From contig CACYPF010000023.1 in the NCBI GenBank assembly GCA_902776195.1, positions 17,189 to 81,188 on the forward strand: a stretch of DNA of 64,000 nt. The letters are read 5' to 3'. This stretch comes from an uncultured Prevotellaceae bacterium (GTDB lineage Bacteria > Bacteroidota > Bacteroidia > Bacteroidales > Bacteroidaceae). How positions within the stretch are numbered: the first letter of the stretch is position 1; the number at the start of each line of letters is the position of its first letter. The notes under the pieces are model-generated. The model was not told where the DNA came from and did not search any database. It saw nothing but the letters and a program-made list of their open reading frames with translations. The position numbers and the translations under genes were made by a program. Positions 8,036 through 17,823 of this stretch are shown in pieces.

Positions 8036-10929
8036 AGACAAATGGAATGAATGCTTCGCTGGAGTTAGCCAAGCGACTCAGCGAGACTGTAAATGCAGCA
8101 TGGGAAAGTGGTGAGCTGTTGGAACAGGTGACGCCCACGACCCAAGAGCTGTTGAAATTCTGGTTCTCGGAGGAGTACTGCTCTTTGAGGAATCGTAACT
8201 TCCATGCGGGTCAGCGTCAGGCAATTCTCAACATTGTCTATCTGCATGAGGTGATGGGTGTTAAGAATGTGATGGAATATTACGAGCAACTGACACCTGA
8301 CCTAATGCCTGTTGTGGAGTTAGCAACCTTAGGACAACAGAAATATCAGATGTCTAAATATGCAGTAAAGATGGCAACGGGTACTGGCAAGACGTGGGTA
8401 ATGCATGCCCTGTTGCTTTGGCAGATGTTGAATGCTCGTCACGAAGATGTTAAGAGTGGGCGTTTTACAAAAAACTTCCTGATAGTGGCTCCGGGTTTGA
8501 TAGTTTATGACCGTCTGCTGGATGCATTCTGCGGTCGTATGCAGCGAGATAAAGAGGAACGGGATATTGAAACCAATGACTTCTATCTAAACCAGGAAGT
8601 CTTTATACCTGTTCACTATCGGCAGGAGGTTTTTTCGTTTATCCAGAACAATGTGGTGACGAAGGAAGAGGGCATCGGACGAAAAACAACAGGCGACGGG
8701 CTGATTGCACTCACGAACTGGCATCTGTTTGAAAACCAGATGAATGACGAATCAGCAGAACCACAGCAGATGGATGTGCCGGGCATCATCAACGAACTGC
8801 TGCCCATCCGTCCAGGCAAGGCTGCAGGCAATGACTTAGGTATGTTGGATCGTCGCTATCTGCGAGGTTCAGAATTAGAGTATCTGGCAGAGTTGGAAGA
8901 CATCATGGTCATCAACGATGAGGCTCACCATATCCACGAGCTGAAACGGAATGGCGAAATAGAGGAAGTGGAATGGCAAAAAGGACTGAACGTCATCTCA
9001 GAAAAGAAAGGTGAACGATTCTTCCAAGTGGATTTCTCGGCTACGCCCTACGACCAAAGAGGATCTGGCAAGAAGGCACAGAAATGCTACTTCCCGCATA
9101 TCGTCGTAGATTTCGATTTAGCTACTGCTATGCGTAAGGGCTTAGTAAAAACGTTGCTTTTGGATAGGAGACAAGAGCTGACAGAGCTGAAGGACTTGGA
9201 TTACAAGGCAGTTCGAGATGAGCGGAATAAGGTCTGCGACCTGAGCGACGGACAACGGCTGATGCTACGTGCCGGATTGGCAAAACTGAAAAGACTGGAA
9301 ACAGAGTTTACGGCTCTTGATGAAAAGAAGAATCCAAAGATGCTGGTCATCTGCGAAGACACGTCTGTGGCTCCTTTCGTAAACCAACTGATGTTGGAAG
9401 ATGGATTGGCACAAGAGGATGTCGTCACCATCGACAGTAATGCCAAGGGTGAGGTAAGCGAGGAGGAATGGAAAGAAACCAAAAAGAAACTCTTCGACAT
9501 CGACAAATATCAGAAGCCAAAGGTAATTATTTCTGTATTGATGCTGCGTGAGGGTTTTGATGTAAATAATATCTGTGTGATTGTACCGCTGCGCTCCTCG
9601 GAGGCTCCTATCTTGTTGGAACAGATTATAGGCAGAGGCTTGCGCCTGATGTGGCGAGAACCAGATTATCAGAGCATCAAGGAACTTGACCGAAAGCGGG
9701 TGCTTCAACTCCACACGCATCCCAATACTTATATTGATATGCTGAGCATCATTGAGCACCCAGCCTTTTTACAATTCTATGAAGAATTATTTGCTGAAGG
9801 ACTGGCAGCTGAGGATACTGGCGAGACAGGCGCAAGTGGTGCAACAGGTGACTTAATCAGAGTGGGGTTACGTGAGGACTATGAGCAGTTTGACTTTGAA
9901 TGGCCCATGATAGTCAGAGAAGCGGAAGAGGAACTGGAGGATATAGAGATAGACATCAATAGCCTAATGCCTTTTACTGCCTTCCCTTTAGCAAAATTGC
10001 GCCAGTTCCTGGCTCAAGATGGAGAGACGTTTATCTCCCAAGAAGCAATTTCAAAAACGCAGTTCGGAAGATATAAAGTTACAGCAAATCTGTTTACGGC
10101 AACGGGTTATAATGAATATTTGCAGAAATTACTTCGGACAATAACCCTGAGATTTGACAGAGTCACTTCTCATAGAGAGATGCCTGTGCCTAATCTGCAA
10201 ATCAATGAGGCAAAGACTATCGCTGTTGTAGATAGATATATACGCACCCGTTTGTTTGGTCAGCCATTCAATCCGTTTAATGGTAGCGACTGGAAGATTT
10301 TGCTCTCAAAGGATGCGATAGTGACAAAGCATATCATTGAGGAAATGGCTCGTGCTATCTTCAATCTGCAAAACAACATCATGACTACTGATGCACAAGT
10401 CGTTCATACAAAGTTCTCGTCTGTAGCAGAAATCAAGATGCGAGAATCATTCTCGTTGGAGGTAAACAAATGCATCTATGAGCGATTAGGCTATCCTTCC
10501 AGTAGAGGTGGGTTCGAAAAGGCTTTTATCATGTTTCTTAATACTGATGGAGAGGTAGAGCGATTCTTGAAAATCAGTGAGAACATGCATCCTTTTGCTG
10601 TCATTTACTATATGCGTCGAGATGGTTTAATGGCAACCTATCATCCAGATTTTATTGTTGCAACACAAAAGAAAATATATTTGATAGAAACAAAGGGCAA
10701 TGATAAGCTATTCGATAAGAATGTACGCCAGAAACAGACAGCCGCTGTAGAATGGACACGTAAAATTAATGAATTAAGAAAAGAAGAAAGAATGAATCGT
10801 GAATGGGAATATGTGCTTATCAGTGAGGATAATTTCTATGGTCTCTCTTCTAACGGAGCATCTATTACGGATATATGTGAAAGATGCAAAGTATCTTTGT
10901 CTGCAGCCATGGGTGAATTGTTTGTTTAA
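8032..10929 (+). CDS. res: Type III restriction-modification system, Res helicase-nuclease
   Basis: A 965-residue superfamily 2 translocase and endonuclease. Walker A is ATGTGKT at 115-121, the DEAH-type box is DEAHH from 296, motif III is FSATPY, and motif VI is [13 protein letters not shown] near 530. The C-terminal PD-ExK nuclease core is visible as HPDF (P872, D873) followed by ETK (E886, K888). Res needs Mod to find the site and cuts about 25 bp away after meeting a second complex. All motifs are intact, so the system looks functional. It lies directly after mod with a 4-nt overlap. Confidence 0.95.
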   Translation: MKTNGMNASLELAKRLSETVNAAWESGELLEQVTPTTQELLKFWFSEEYCSLRNRNFHAGQRQAILNIVYLHEVMGVKNVMEYYEQLTPDLMPVVELATLGQQKYQMSKYAVKMATGTGKTWVMHALLLWQMLNARHEDVKSGRFTKNFLIVAPGLIVYDRLLDAFCGRMQRDKEERDIETNDFYLNQEVFIPVHYRQEVFSFIQNNVVTKEEGIGRKTTGDGLIALTNWHLFENQMNDESAEPQQMDVPGIINELLPIRPGKAAGNDLGMLDRRYLRGSELEYLAELEDIMVINDEAHHIHELKRNGEIEEVEWQKGLNVISEKKGERFFQVDFSATPYDQRGSGKKAQKCYFPHIVVDFDLATAMRKGLVKTLLLDRRQELTELKDLDYKAVRDERNKVCDLSDGQRLMLRAGLAKLKRLETEFTALDEKKNPKMLVICEDTSVAPFVNQLMLEDGLAQEDVVTIDSNAKGEVSEEEWKETKKKLFDIDKYQKPKVIISVLMLREGFDVNNICVIVPLRSSEAPILLEQIIGRGLRLMWREPDYQSIKELDRKRVLQLHTHPNTYIDMLSIIEHPAFLQFYEELFAEGLAAEDTGETGASGATGDLIRVGLREDYEQFDFEWPMIVREAEEELEDIEIDINSLMPFTAFPLAKLRQFLAQDGETFISQEAISKTQFGRYKVTANLFTATGYNEYLQKLLRTITLRFDRVTSHREMPVPNLQINEAKTIAVVDRYIRTRLFGQPFNPFNGSDWKILLSKDAIVTKHIIEEMARAIFNLQNNIMTTDAQVVHTKFSSVAEIKMRESFSLEVNKCIYERLGYPSSRGGFEKAFIMFLNTDGEVERFLKISENMHPFAVIYYMRRDGLMATYHPDFIVATQKKIYLIETKGNDKLFDKNVRQKQTAAVEWTRKINELRKEERMNREWEYVLISEDNFYGLSSNGASITDICERCKVSLSAAMGELFV

Positions 10930-10995
10930 TGAAAAATGACGGGACTCAGAATGATTCGCTCTTAGTCAAATATGACAATATTATTTGAAAATATG

Positions 10996-11021
10996 ACTGG
11001 CGGAATGAAAAATCTGCCAGT
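10996..11021 (+). terminator. Hairpin after res
   Basis: ACTGGCGGA and TCTGCCAGT form a 9-bp stem with one mismatch and an 8-nt loop, followed by TGTATTGTTT. It lies 66 nt after the res stop codon and is a fair intrinsic terminator. Confidence 0.55.
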
Positions 11022-11066
11022 TGTATTGTTTAATAATAGTATCAGAAATTTGAAGAACACTTACGT

Positions 11067-11306
11067 ATTTCGCAAAAACATATAACCATATAACATGATG
11101 TGGCTCAAATGCCCTTGTACAAAGGGATTGAGCCATGTTACATGTTGCTCAAACATGTAACAAACATGTAACATACATATAACATTTGGGTGAGAAGCAT
11201 GTTATATGTATGTTATATGTTCAGCAAACATATAACATGCTTTAAAGCCTCTGGTTATCGGGGTTTGCGCCCTGTCATGTTATATGGTTATATGTTTTTG
11301 CGAAAT
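11067..11306. mobile_element. 240-bp MITE-like element with perfect 32-bp inverted ends
   Basis: Bases 11067-11098 and 11275-11306 are exact 32-nt reverse complements. Between them are a TGGCTCAA/TTGAGCCA hairpin (11101-11135) and many variants of ACATGTAACA and CATATAACATG in both orientations. There is no credible ORF and no obvious target duplication. It may be a non-autonomous transposable element or a multi-site protein-binding region. Confidence 0.5.
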
Positions 11307-11481
11307 TCTTTTTTTATTCAGCACAGAGACACCGTATGCGGGTTGCGAAGCCCTAGGCTCCGAGGCCCGAAGCCCTGGGCTCCAAGGGTCGGAGGTACGG
11401 GCTTCAAAGTACAACTATAGGCATCGTCAATGAAAACCCTATCATGCAGAATTGCAATCCAATATGGTTTGCAATGTAAAT

Positions 11482-11584
11482 CAATTTGATTTACTCAGTA
11501 ATTCAATTTGATTTACTTTGCAAATCAATTTGATTTACAATGAAAGGAGGCATCCTTTACAATGGTTGTCGCTACTGGTGTCAA
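11482..11584. repeat. Dispersed repeat, copy A (103 bp)
   Basis: This tract matches 26013-26115 at 102 of 103 bases in the same orientation. It contains three CAATTTGATTTAC palindromic motifs and ends in a non-palindromic segment (GGAGGCATCCTTTACAATGG). Looser similarity, including the GAAGCC-rich stretch near 11345-11410, extends upstream. The remaining gap to 11776 holds only an imperfect hairpin around 11620-11700. Confidence 0.8.
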
Positions 11585-11776
11585 AGGTATCAAGGGTGAT
11601 AAGGGATGTTTTCATAGGAATCTATCAATCTGTCAGCCTATCTGTCAGCCTTATAATCCACTGTTTGTCAGTGCATTATGTCCTCTCGCTGATAGATTGA
11701 CAGATGTTTTTCGAATTTTAAAACTTAGGTAAATAAAAAAGAGGGGAGATATTATACATATTTGATAATTTATTTG

Positions 11777-11784
11777 TATCTTTG
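11777..11784 (+). promoter_or_regulatory. -7 box of the carboxylesterase gene
   Basis: TATCTTTG matches the Bacteroidota -7 consensus and is followed by an 80-nt leader. No clear -33 TTTG is seen at 19 bp. Confidence 0.5.
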
Positions 11785-11864
11785 CACCGAAGGCGTTTCA
11801 AATTACAGTCCTGAACACGTACTTGCAGTGAAATAAAGAAAAAGTATAACTGAAAAATAATGCT

Positions 11865-13442
11865 ATGGATTTAAAGGAAATGTATGGTGGCGAGAACCGG
11901 CAGATTACCGACGGTAACTATGACCAGGCACTCGCCGTCAAGTGTATTAACGGCACCTTCGTCGGCAAGAAAACTGAGCATACCATTGCTTTCAAGGGTA
12001 TTCCGTTTGTTGGCGAACAGCCCGTCGGTAAAAACCGTTGGAAAGCACCAGTGCCCTATGTACCGAATGACGGTGTGTACGAGGCATACTACAATGCGAA
12101 AACCTGCTCACAGGCACCTGGTGACATTGCCGCCGAGTATGTGCAGGGTGAGGACTGCCTGTGTCTGAACATTTGGCGAGCTGACGATGCGACTACACAG
12201 AAAAAGCCTGTCATGGTATGGATCCATGGCGGCGCTTATGAAGTCGGTGGTACGGCAGACCCCAACTACGAGTGTCATAACTTCGTCGAGGAGAATCCAG
12301 ATGTCATCGTCGTCTGCGTTGGCTACAGACTCGGAGTGCTCGGCTTCTTCCACTTGTCCCACCTGTCGGATGGCAATGACTACCCGGACGCACAGAACTT
12401 AGGACTCATGGATCAGGTGATGGCGCTCAAGTGGGTACATGAGAATATCGCAGCCTTCGGCGGTGACCCGGACAACGTGACGATCTGGGGCGAATCAGCT
12501 GGTGCGGGATGCTGTACCATGCTGCCACTGGTTAATGGTGCCCAGAAGTATTTTAAGCGTGTCATCGCACAGAGCGGTACAGTAGGACAAACGAGGTCTG
12601 CCGAGGAGGCTATCCGTTTCACGGACGAGCTGATGAAAGAACTTGGTTGCAAGACTGTCGCAGACCTGCAGAAGGTCAGTGTCGAGGAGCTTGTGGAGAC
12701 GTGGGGACGCTTGTACGGACTGTTCCAAGTGCTTGGAATCCGCACAGCCCCTGAGCGGGACGGTAAGATTCTGCCTTTGGAGCCGTGGAAGGAGTATGCG
12801 AACGGTGCCGCAAAGGATATCGTGTTCCTTCAGGGCTGCAACAAGGATGAGTTTAACACCTTCGTGCCTCCCTTCGGTGTGGAAGGCTTCACCGAATGGG
12901 GTAAGCAGCGCCTGGAAGAGAATCTGGCAAGGTTTACCGACGAAGAGAAAGCGCTGGTGAAGAGCTTCTGCCAGAGTGTGGAGGGTGAAAGTTACGAGCC
13001 ATACAGCCGAGTGTTTGGACAGATGCTGTTTATCGTACCACAGATCAGACTGTCAGAGGAGCAGACCAAGGCAGGTGGCAAATCGTACACCTACTATTTT
13101 ACAGTAGAGTCCATCCTGCCCATTATTAAGGCAGGGCATGCTATTGAGGTTTCGACATTATTCAAACATCCAGAGGATACTTGCTTTTCAGGAAGGGCGT
13201 TTGACGAGACCTTTGCGAAAACACTGCGCAAGATGTGGGTGCAGTTCGCCAAGACCGGCAATCCATCACTTACCGCCGACCTGTCGCCTGACGGCAAGGC
13301 AAAGGAGTGGCCGCTCTACGACCTGAAGGACAAACAGGTGATGGTGCTCGACGAGCAGGACATCCATCCTGCTAAGGAGTCAGACCTGAAGATTGTTGAT
13401 TGGGAGAGGACTTATTTCCTGACCAATTATTACATGCCTTAA
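11865..13442 (+). CDS. Type-B carboxylesterase/lipase family protein
   Basis: A 525-residue alpha/beta hydrolase of the carboxylesterase type B family. The nucleophile elbow GESAGAG places the catalytic serine at 211, the oxyanion motif is WIHGGAY, and GHAIEVSTLF carries the likely catalytic histidine. No signal peptide is present, so it should act in the cytoplasm on small esters; the substrate cannot be predicted. The gene has its own promoter and is followed by a strong terminator, so it is probably monocistronic. Its GC-rich coding sequence contrasts with the AT-rich repeat region before it. Confidence 0.9.
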   Translation: MDLKEMYGGENRQITDGNYDQALAVKCINGTFVGKKTEHTIAFKGIPFVGEQPVGKNRWKAPVPYVPNDGVYEAYYNAKTCSQAPGDIAAEYVQGEDCLCLNIWRADDATTQKKPVMVWIHGGAYEVGGTADPNYECHNFVEENPDVIVVCVGYRLGVLGFFHLSHLSDGNDYPDAQNLGLMDQVMALKWVHENIAAFGGDPDNVTIWGESAGAGCCTMLPLVNGAQKYFKRVIAQSGTVGQTRSAEEAIRFTDELMKELGCKTVADLQKVSVEELVETWGRLYGLFQVLGIRTAPERDGKILPLEPWKEYANGAAKDIVFLQGCNKDEFNTFVPPFGVEGFTEWGKQRLEENLARFTDEEKALVKSFCQSVEGESYEPYSRVFGQMLFIVPQIRLSEEQTKAGGKSYTYYFTVESILPIIKAGHAIEVSTLFKHPEDTCFSGRAFDETFAKTLRKMWVQFAKTGNPSLTADLSPDGKAKEWPLYDLKDKQVMVLDEQDIHPAKESDLKIVDWERTYFLTNYYMP

Positions 13443-13455
13443 TTGGCCCACATAA

Positions 13456-13488
13456 CCGCCCGAAAGTTATAGTCTCACTTTCGGGCGG
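13456..13488 (+). terminator. Strong intrinsic terminator after the carboxylesterase
   Basis: CCGCCCGAAAGT and ACTTTCGGGCGG form a perfect 12-bp stem with a 9-nt loop, followed by AATTTTAT. Confidence 0.85.
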
Positions 13489-13509
13489 AATTTTATAAAA
13501 GGTAAAGAA

Positions 13510-14217
13510 ATGAAACGAACGATACTATTTACTTTATTTATAATTATAGGCACACTGTCAGCTGGTGCCCAAGGGTATGCAGGATATGATGTTCAGTGTG
13601 AGGATACTTGTTCCCATGTGCATGGCATAGACATGAGCCACTATCAGGGGAACGTGTTTTGGGAGACAGTAGGTGACAATACGAAAATGGCGTATGTCTA
13701 CCTGAAGGCGACGGAAGGTGGGGACAGGATAGATGAGATGTTTGAGCGTAACATCAATCTTGCTCACCGCTATGGTCTGAAGGTGGGCAGTTACCATTTC
13801 TATCGTCCGAGAGCTGATCAGACAACCCAGTTGGAGAATTTCAAGACCCAGTGTCTCCCAGGAGAGCAAGACCTGATCCCGATGATTGACGTGGAGTCAT
13901 TAGGAGGTCTGCCCGTCCATGAGTTCTGCGACTCGCTGTTGAAATTCCTGGATTTGGTGGAAGAGGCTTACCGGCAGAAGCCATTGGTGTACACCTATCG
14001 TAATTTCTATAATAAATATCTGTTAGGCAAGTTAGATGACTATAAACTGATGATTGCCATGTACACGGATGAGGAACCTGTCCTTGCCGATGAGCATGAC
14101 ATCATCGCCTGGCAGTATACCGGCAAAGGAAGACTGACGGGTGTCAGCGGCTATGTGGACAAGAGCCGGCTGATGGGTCGGCATAAATTACGCGAGTTGC
14201 GTTTCAGACATCACTGA
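13510..14217 (+). CDS. Secreted GH25 lysozyme-like muramidase
   Basis: A 235-residue glycoside hydrolase family 25 protein that would cleave the beta-1,4 bond after N-acetylmuramic acid in peptidoglycan. The signal peptide is residues 1-20 (ending SAGAQG). GIDMSHYQG carries the conserved family aspartate, IDVES the Asp-Glu catalytic pair, and KVGSYHFYRP and IAWQYTG are typical strands. The length is that of a single catalytic domain without wall-binding repeats. The stop codon abuts the convergent neighbour at 14218. It could serve in wall turnover or attack on other cells. Confidence 0.92.
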   Translation: MKRTILFTLFIIIGTLSAGAQGYAGYDVQCEDTCSHVHGIDMSHYQGNVFWETVGDNTKMAYVYLKATEGGDRIDEMFERNINLAHRYGLKVGSYHFYRPRADQTTQLENFKTQCLPGEQDLIPMIDVESLGGLPVHEFCDSLLKFLDLVEEAYRQKPLVYTYRNFYNKYLLGKLDDYKLMIAMYTDEEPVLADEHDIIAWQYTGKGRLTGVSGYVDKSRLMGRHKLRELRFRHH

Positions 14218-15018
14218 TTACTCCTCGATGTGTGAGAGGGAATGGGCGAGGTTGGCGAAGAAATTAGTGACAGCCTCGCTGGGGTAGTAGCTCATATATT
14301 TAGCAGAATGGCGTACATGCCACATCATCGCCCCAGAGTTGTTGGTACTGACAAATACATTCTTTCCTTGGGTGAAATACCAGTCGGCAACCTGTTCACT
14401 TGTGGTGTTGAGAATATCGTCAGCGATGCGTATAGTATCCTTATTGACCTTTACTGTTGTAAAGGGAATCTCTTCCTCCTTGAAGTCAAAGAAATGGATC
14501 AGTAATGCCGCTTCAAGTCGTGTTATCTTCGTCATCCGCAACTTCTTGATCCATGAGGAAAGCTGCTCGTAATTGATTTGGTCCTTCGTGGTGCGAAGAT
14601 AGATGCCCAGCTCTACCAGATGACGCATGTTGATGCCCTGTGTGAGGATGTAGCGTGCCAGCCGGATGATATTATAAAGTAATTCGAGGGTAGGGGTCTC
14701 ACCTTCCTTCTCAGTCAGTTGACGTAGCTGATGGTTCAGGAGAGGGTTGGTAAGCCGCTGCTCCTCATCCTTCACAATTTCGGTGTCCGCCAGTCTGGCA
14801 CTCTCTTGCCACTGTGTGACTTGTTCTGTGGTAAGCTTTAAGAAAAAGTCTTCTTTGCAGGCAACGATGCCATCATAAACCCATGGTGTCACATCATGCA
14901 TCTGGGAGAGCTGGTATAGTCGTCTCCATTTCCATGCAGACATAGGCTCTATTTGCTCCCGTTGTCCGAAAGCCCCGCATTTAAGCAGTCTGAGGAAGTT
15001 GCGTTGTATGATATCCAT
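14218..15018 (-). CDS. Hypothetical protein resembling nucleotidyltransferase flanking regions
   Basis: A 266-residue cytoplasmic protein. Parts resemble the helical arms of the NTP_transf_5 nucleotidyltransferase family (LRLLKCGAFG near the start; INMRHLVELGIYLR then a helical segment), but I cannot see the LKG and DxD catalytic core, so any such activity is doubtful. It shares one base with the nhaC-like gene upstream and is the last gene of the lacI-uxaA-nhaC series, ending against the GH25 gene. Its job in that operon is unclear. Confidence 0.4.
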   Translation of the reverse strand: MDIIQRNFLRLLKCGAFGQREQIEPMSAWKWRRLYQLSQMHDVTPWVYDGIVACKEDFFLKLTTEQVTQWQESARLADTEIVKDEEQRLTNPLLNHQLRQLTEKEGETPTLELLYNIIRLARYILTQGINMRHLVELGIYLRTTKDQINYEQLSSWIKKLRMTKITRLEAALLIHFFDFKEEEIPFTTVKVNKDTIRIADDILNTTSEQVADWYFTQGKNVFVSTNNSGAMMWHVRHSAKYMSYYPSEAVTNFFANLAHSLSHIEE

Positions 15019-16292
15019 TATGAGTATTTTCTAGGGTAGCGGAAAAGGATGGCAAGCAAAGACACAAGACCTAAGAGGAATGGATAATAGAGGTAGGGCA
15101 CGATACTGATAGGGTTGATGGCGGCAAGTCCGCCAGCCATCAGTAACTGGGCACCGTAAGGGATGATTCCCTGCATCATACAGGAGAAGGTATCGAGTAT
15201 TGACGCACATTTGCGATTGTCAACTCCAAACTGGTCGCCAATCTTCTTGGCGATACCTCCGACAGTTAAGATTGCGACCGTATTGTTTGCGGTACATATA
15301 TTCACCAACGATACCAGTAGGGCAATCGACAACTCCGCACCTCGCTTGCTGCTGGTCCTCCGTGTCATAAGCTGGATAATGAAGTCTATACCTCCATTAT
15401 GCTTAATAAGCTCCAGCAAGCCACCAGCCATGATCGTGATGATAATCAGTTCCCCCATGCTTAAGATACCGTCGCCCATCGCCTTCAGCCATCCGTATAT
15501 ATCGAAGGTGCCATAGCTGAGTCCGATGATTCCGGACAGCAATATGCCGAGGGAGATGACAGCCATCACGTTCATGCCGAGAATCGCTGTGACAAGAACG
15601 ACTAAATAGGGGATGACTTTCAGGTATTCCACTTCGCCAACCTGATGTGACAGTTCTGTATGGATACCCATAAACAGATATACAATCAGCATCATAATGG
15701 CAACAGGCATGACGATATAGGAATTGACACGGAATTTATCACTCAGACGACATCCCTGTGTGGAGGTCGCCACGATCGTCGTGTCAGAGATGAACGAGAG
15801 ATTGTCACCGAAGAAAGAGCCTCCCACTACGATGGCGACGATCATCGGCAAGTCTATTCCCGTATGAGCGGCAATACCCGAGGCAATAGGAGTGAGTGCG
15901 ACAATAGTACCCACACTGGTACCAATGGAGATGGATATGAAACAGGCGGCGATAAATAGTCCCGCCAGTAACATGTTGGCAGGTAATAAGGTGAGGGTGA
16001 GGTTGACGGTGGCATCAATAGCACCCATCGTCTTTGCCGTATTGGCGAAAGCACCTGCCAGAATGAAGATCCATATCATCAGCATCATCTGTGATGTTCC
16101 GGCACCACGGCTGTATATGTCGATACGTTTCCTTAGGGGGATGCCGCCGGAAATAGTAACGGCATAGATACTTGCCACCATAAAGGCAACGGTGATAGGT
16201 ACTTTATAAAAGTCACGAGCGATGATGCTCGTGACTAAGTAAAGTACTATAAACACCAGAAGCGGTGATAATGCGATGATTCCTTTTTTCAA
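15018..16292 (-). CDS. NhaC-family Na+/H+ antiporter-like transporter
   Basis: A 424-residue polytopic inner-membrane protein of the NhaC/ion transporter superfamily with about eleven hydrophobic helices. GTSVGTIVALTPIASGIA and GGSFFGDNLSFISDTT are characteristic; similar segments repeat in the C-terminal half (CTANNTVAILTVGG). Members exchange protons or sodium, some with organic acids. It follows uxaA by 13 nt, so in this operon it may bring in or balance a hexuronate-derived acid, though simple ion homeostasis is possible. The substrate is inference only. Confidence 0.85.
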   Translation of the reverse strand: MKKGIIALSPLLVFIVLYLVTSIIARDFYKVPITVAFMVASIYAVTISGGIPLRKRIDIYSRGAGTSQMMLMIWIFILAGAFANTAKTMGAIDATVNLTLTLLPANMLLAGLFIAACFISISIGTSVGTIVALTPIASGIAAHTGIDLPMIVAIVVGGSFFGDNLSFISDTTIVATSTQGCRLSDKFRVNSYIVMPVAIMMLIVYLFMGIHTELSHQVGEVEYLKVIPYLVVLVTAILGMNVMAVISLGILLSGIIGLSYGTFDIYGWLKAMGDGILSMGELIIITIMAGGLLELIKHNGGIDFIIQLMTRRTSSKRGAELSIALLVSLVNICTANNTVAILTVGGIAKKIGDQFGVDNRKCASILDTFSCMMQGIIPYGAQLLMAGGLAAINPISIVPYLYYPFLLGLVSLLAILFRYPRKYS

Positions 16293-16305
16293 TTCTTATT
16301 GTCAG

Positions 16306-17802
16306 TTATAATGTTACACCATTCTTGAAGATGGAAATCTCACGATAGCCATTCGCTTCGTTGCGGGCATGCTCGCCACTTGCCACGGCAAGAACCTTGT
16401 CGATAAACTCAGGAACGAGTTCCTGCATGGTGCGACCCTCAACCAACTGTCCCGCAGAGAAGTCTACCCAGTGGGGCTTGTTCTTGGCAAGGGTAGGGTT
16501 GGTGGCAATCTTCATGGTAGGTACGAAGGTGCCGAAAGGTGTGCCACGCCCAGTGGTGAAGAGCACGATATGACAGCCACAGGATGCGAGTGCCGTAGAG
16601 GCTACCAAGTCGTTGCCGGGAGCAGACAGCAGGTTCAGTCCGTCATGCTGCAGACGGTCACCATATTCCATCACACCACTTACGGGAGCCTTACCGCATT
16701 TCTGCGTACAGCCCAAAGCCTTGTCCTCCAGGGTTGAGATACCACCCGCCTTGTTGCCCGGACTTGGATTCTCACCCACAGGTTCACCGTGTGAGAGGAA
16801 GTAGTTCTTGAAGTTATTAATCATCGATACCGTCTGGTCAAAAAGCTCCGTGGTTTTGCAACGGTTCATCAGAATCGTCTCTGCACCGAACATCTCAGGA
16901 ACCTCTGTCAGTACGCTGGTACCGCCCTGTGCTACCAACCAGTCGCTGAATTCACCTACCAATGGGTTGGCGGTAATACCGCTGAATCCGTCAGAGCCAC
17001 CGCATTTAAGACCAACACGCAGCTTGGAGACAGGAACATCCTGTCGCTTGTCCTGACGGGCTACATCATATAATTCACGGAGTATTGCCATTCCAGCCTC
17101 CATCTCGTCGCCTTCGACACGCTGTGTGACGAGTAACTTGATGCGCGACTTGTCATAATCACCCAGCATTGCCATGAAGTCCTCAGGTTGGTTGTTCTCA
17201 CAACCCAGGCTTAATACGAGTATACCACCGGCATTAGGGTGCAGGCAAATATCGCGCAGGACCTTACGGGTATTCTCATGGTCCTCGGACAGTTGTGAGC
17301 AACCATAGTTGTGGTGCCATGTCCAGACAGCGTCAATATCCTTCTCGCCAGTCTCCTGACGTAATTGTTGGGCAAGGCGTTCTGCGATACCATTTACACA
17401 GCCGACTGTAGGTACAATCCATATCTCGTTACGTACTCCAACGTCCCCGTTCTTACGTACATAACCTTTAAAGGTCCGGTTTTCGTTTTTAATAGTAAGC
17501 GGCTCGTTTACAGGATTATATGTGTACTCCAGTGTACCACTCAGGTTCGTCTTGAGATTGTTCTCATTCACCCAGTCGCCAGCTTTCATGTCTTGACGTG
17601 TATGACCGATAGGATAGCCATATTTAATGATGTCCTCGCCTTCCTTCACATCTTTAATTAAGACTTTGTGACCTGCCGGTGTGTCTTGATTCACAATGAT
17701 TTGTTTTCCGTCAATATCAATGATGTCTCCCTTCTTTTTGGGTTGAAGGCATACTACCACGGAATCGGCGGGATTAATCTTCAAATAGGTTTTCATTTCC
17801 AT
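16306..17802 (-). CDS. uxaA: Altronate dehydratase (UxaA family)
   Basis: A 498-residue hydro-lyase of the UxaA/GarD family that dehydrates D-altronate to 2-keto-3-deoxygluconate (KDG) in galacturonate breakdown. An N-terminal SAF domain occupies about 1-90, and the catalytic domain carries VRNEIWIVPTVGCVNGIAERL, GLKCGGSDGFSG, and the conserved Cys motifs of an iron-dependent centre (GCSQ, CGCHIVLF). It is 21 nt from lacI upstream and 13 nt from the transporter downstream. The divergent kdgK and eda genes use its product. Neither uxaB nor uxaC lies in the window. Confidence 0.9.
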   Translation of the reverse strand: MEMKTYLKINPADSVVVCLQPKKKGDIIDIDGKQIIVNQDTPAGHKVLIKDVKEGEDIIKYGYPIGHTRQDMKAGDWVNENNLKTNLSGTLEYTYNPVNEPLTIKNENRTFKGYVRKNGDVGVRNEIWIVPTVGCVNGIAERLAQQLRQETGEKDIDAVWTWHHNYGCSQLSEDHENTRKVLRDICLHPNAGGILVLSLGCENNQPEDFMAMLGDYDKSRIKLLVTQRVEGDEMEAGMAILRELYDVARQDKRQDVPVSKLRVGLKCGGSDGFSGITANPLVGEFSDWLVAQGGTSVLTEVPEMFGAETILMNRCKTTELFDQTVSMINNFKNYFLSHGEPVGENPSPGNKAGGISTLEDKALGCTQKCGKAPVSGVMEYGDRLQHDGLNLLSAPGNDLVASTALASCGCHIVLFTTGRGTPFGTFVPTMKIATNPTLAKNKPHWVDFSAGQLVEGRTMQELVPEFIDKVLAVASGEHARNEANGYREISIFKNGVTL

Positions 17803-17823
17803 AATTGTATTTGTTTAAGTAGT

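Noticed and set aside
11190-11420. 76-codon open frame within and after the 240-bp element
   Set aside because: It begins in the inverted-repeat region and runs into degenerate GAAGCC repeats; composition is not protein-like.
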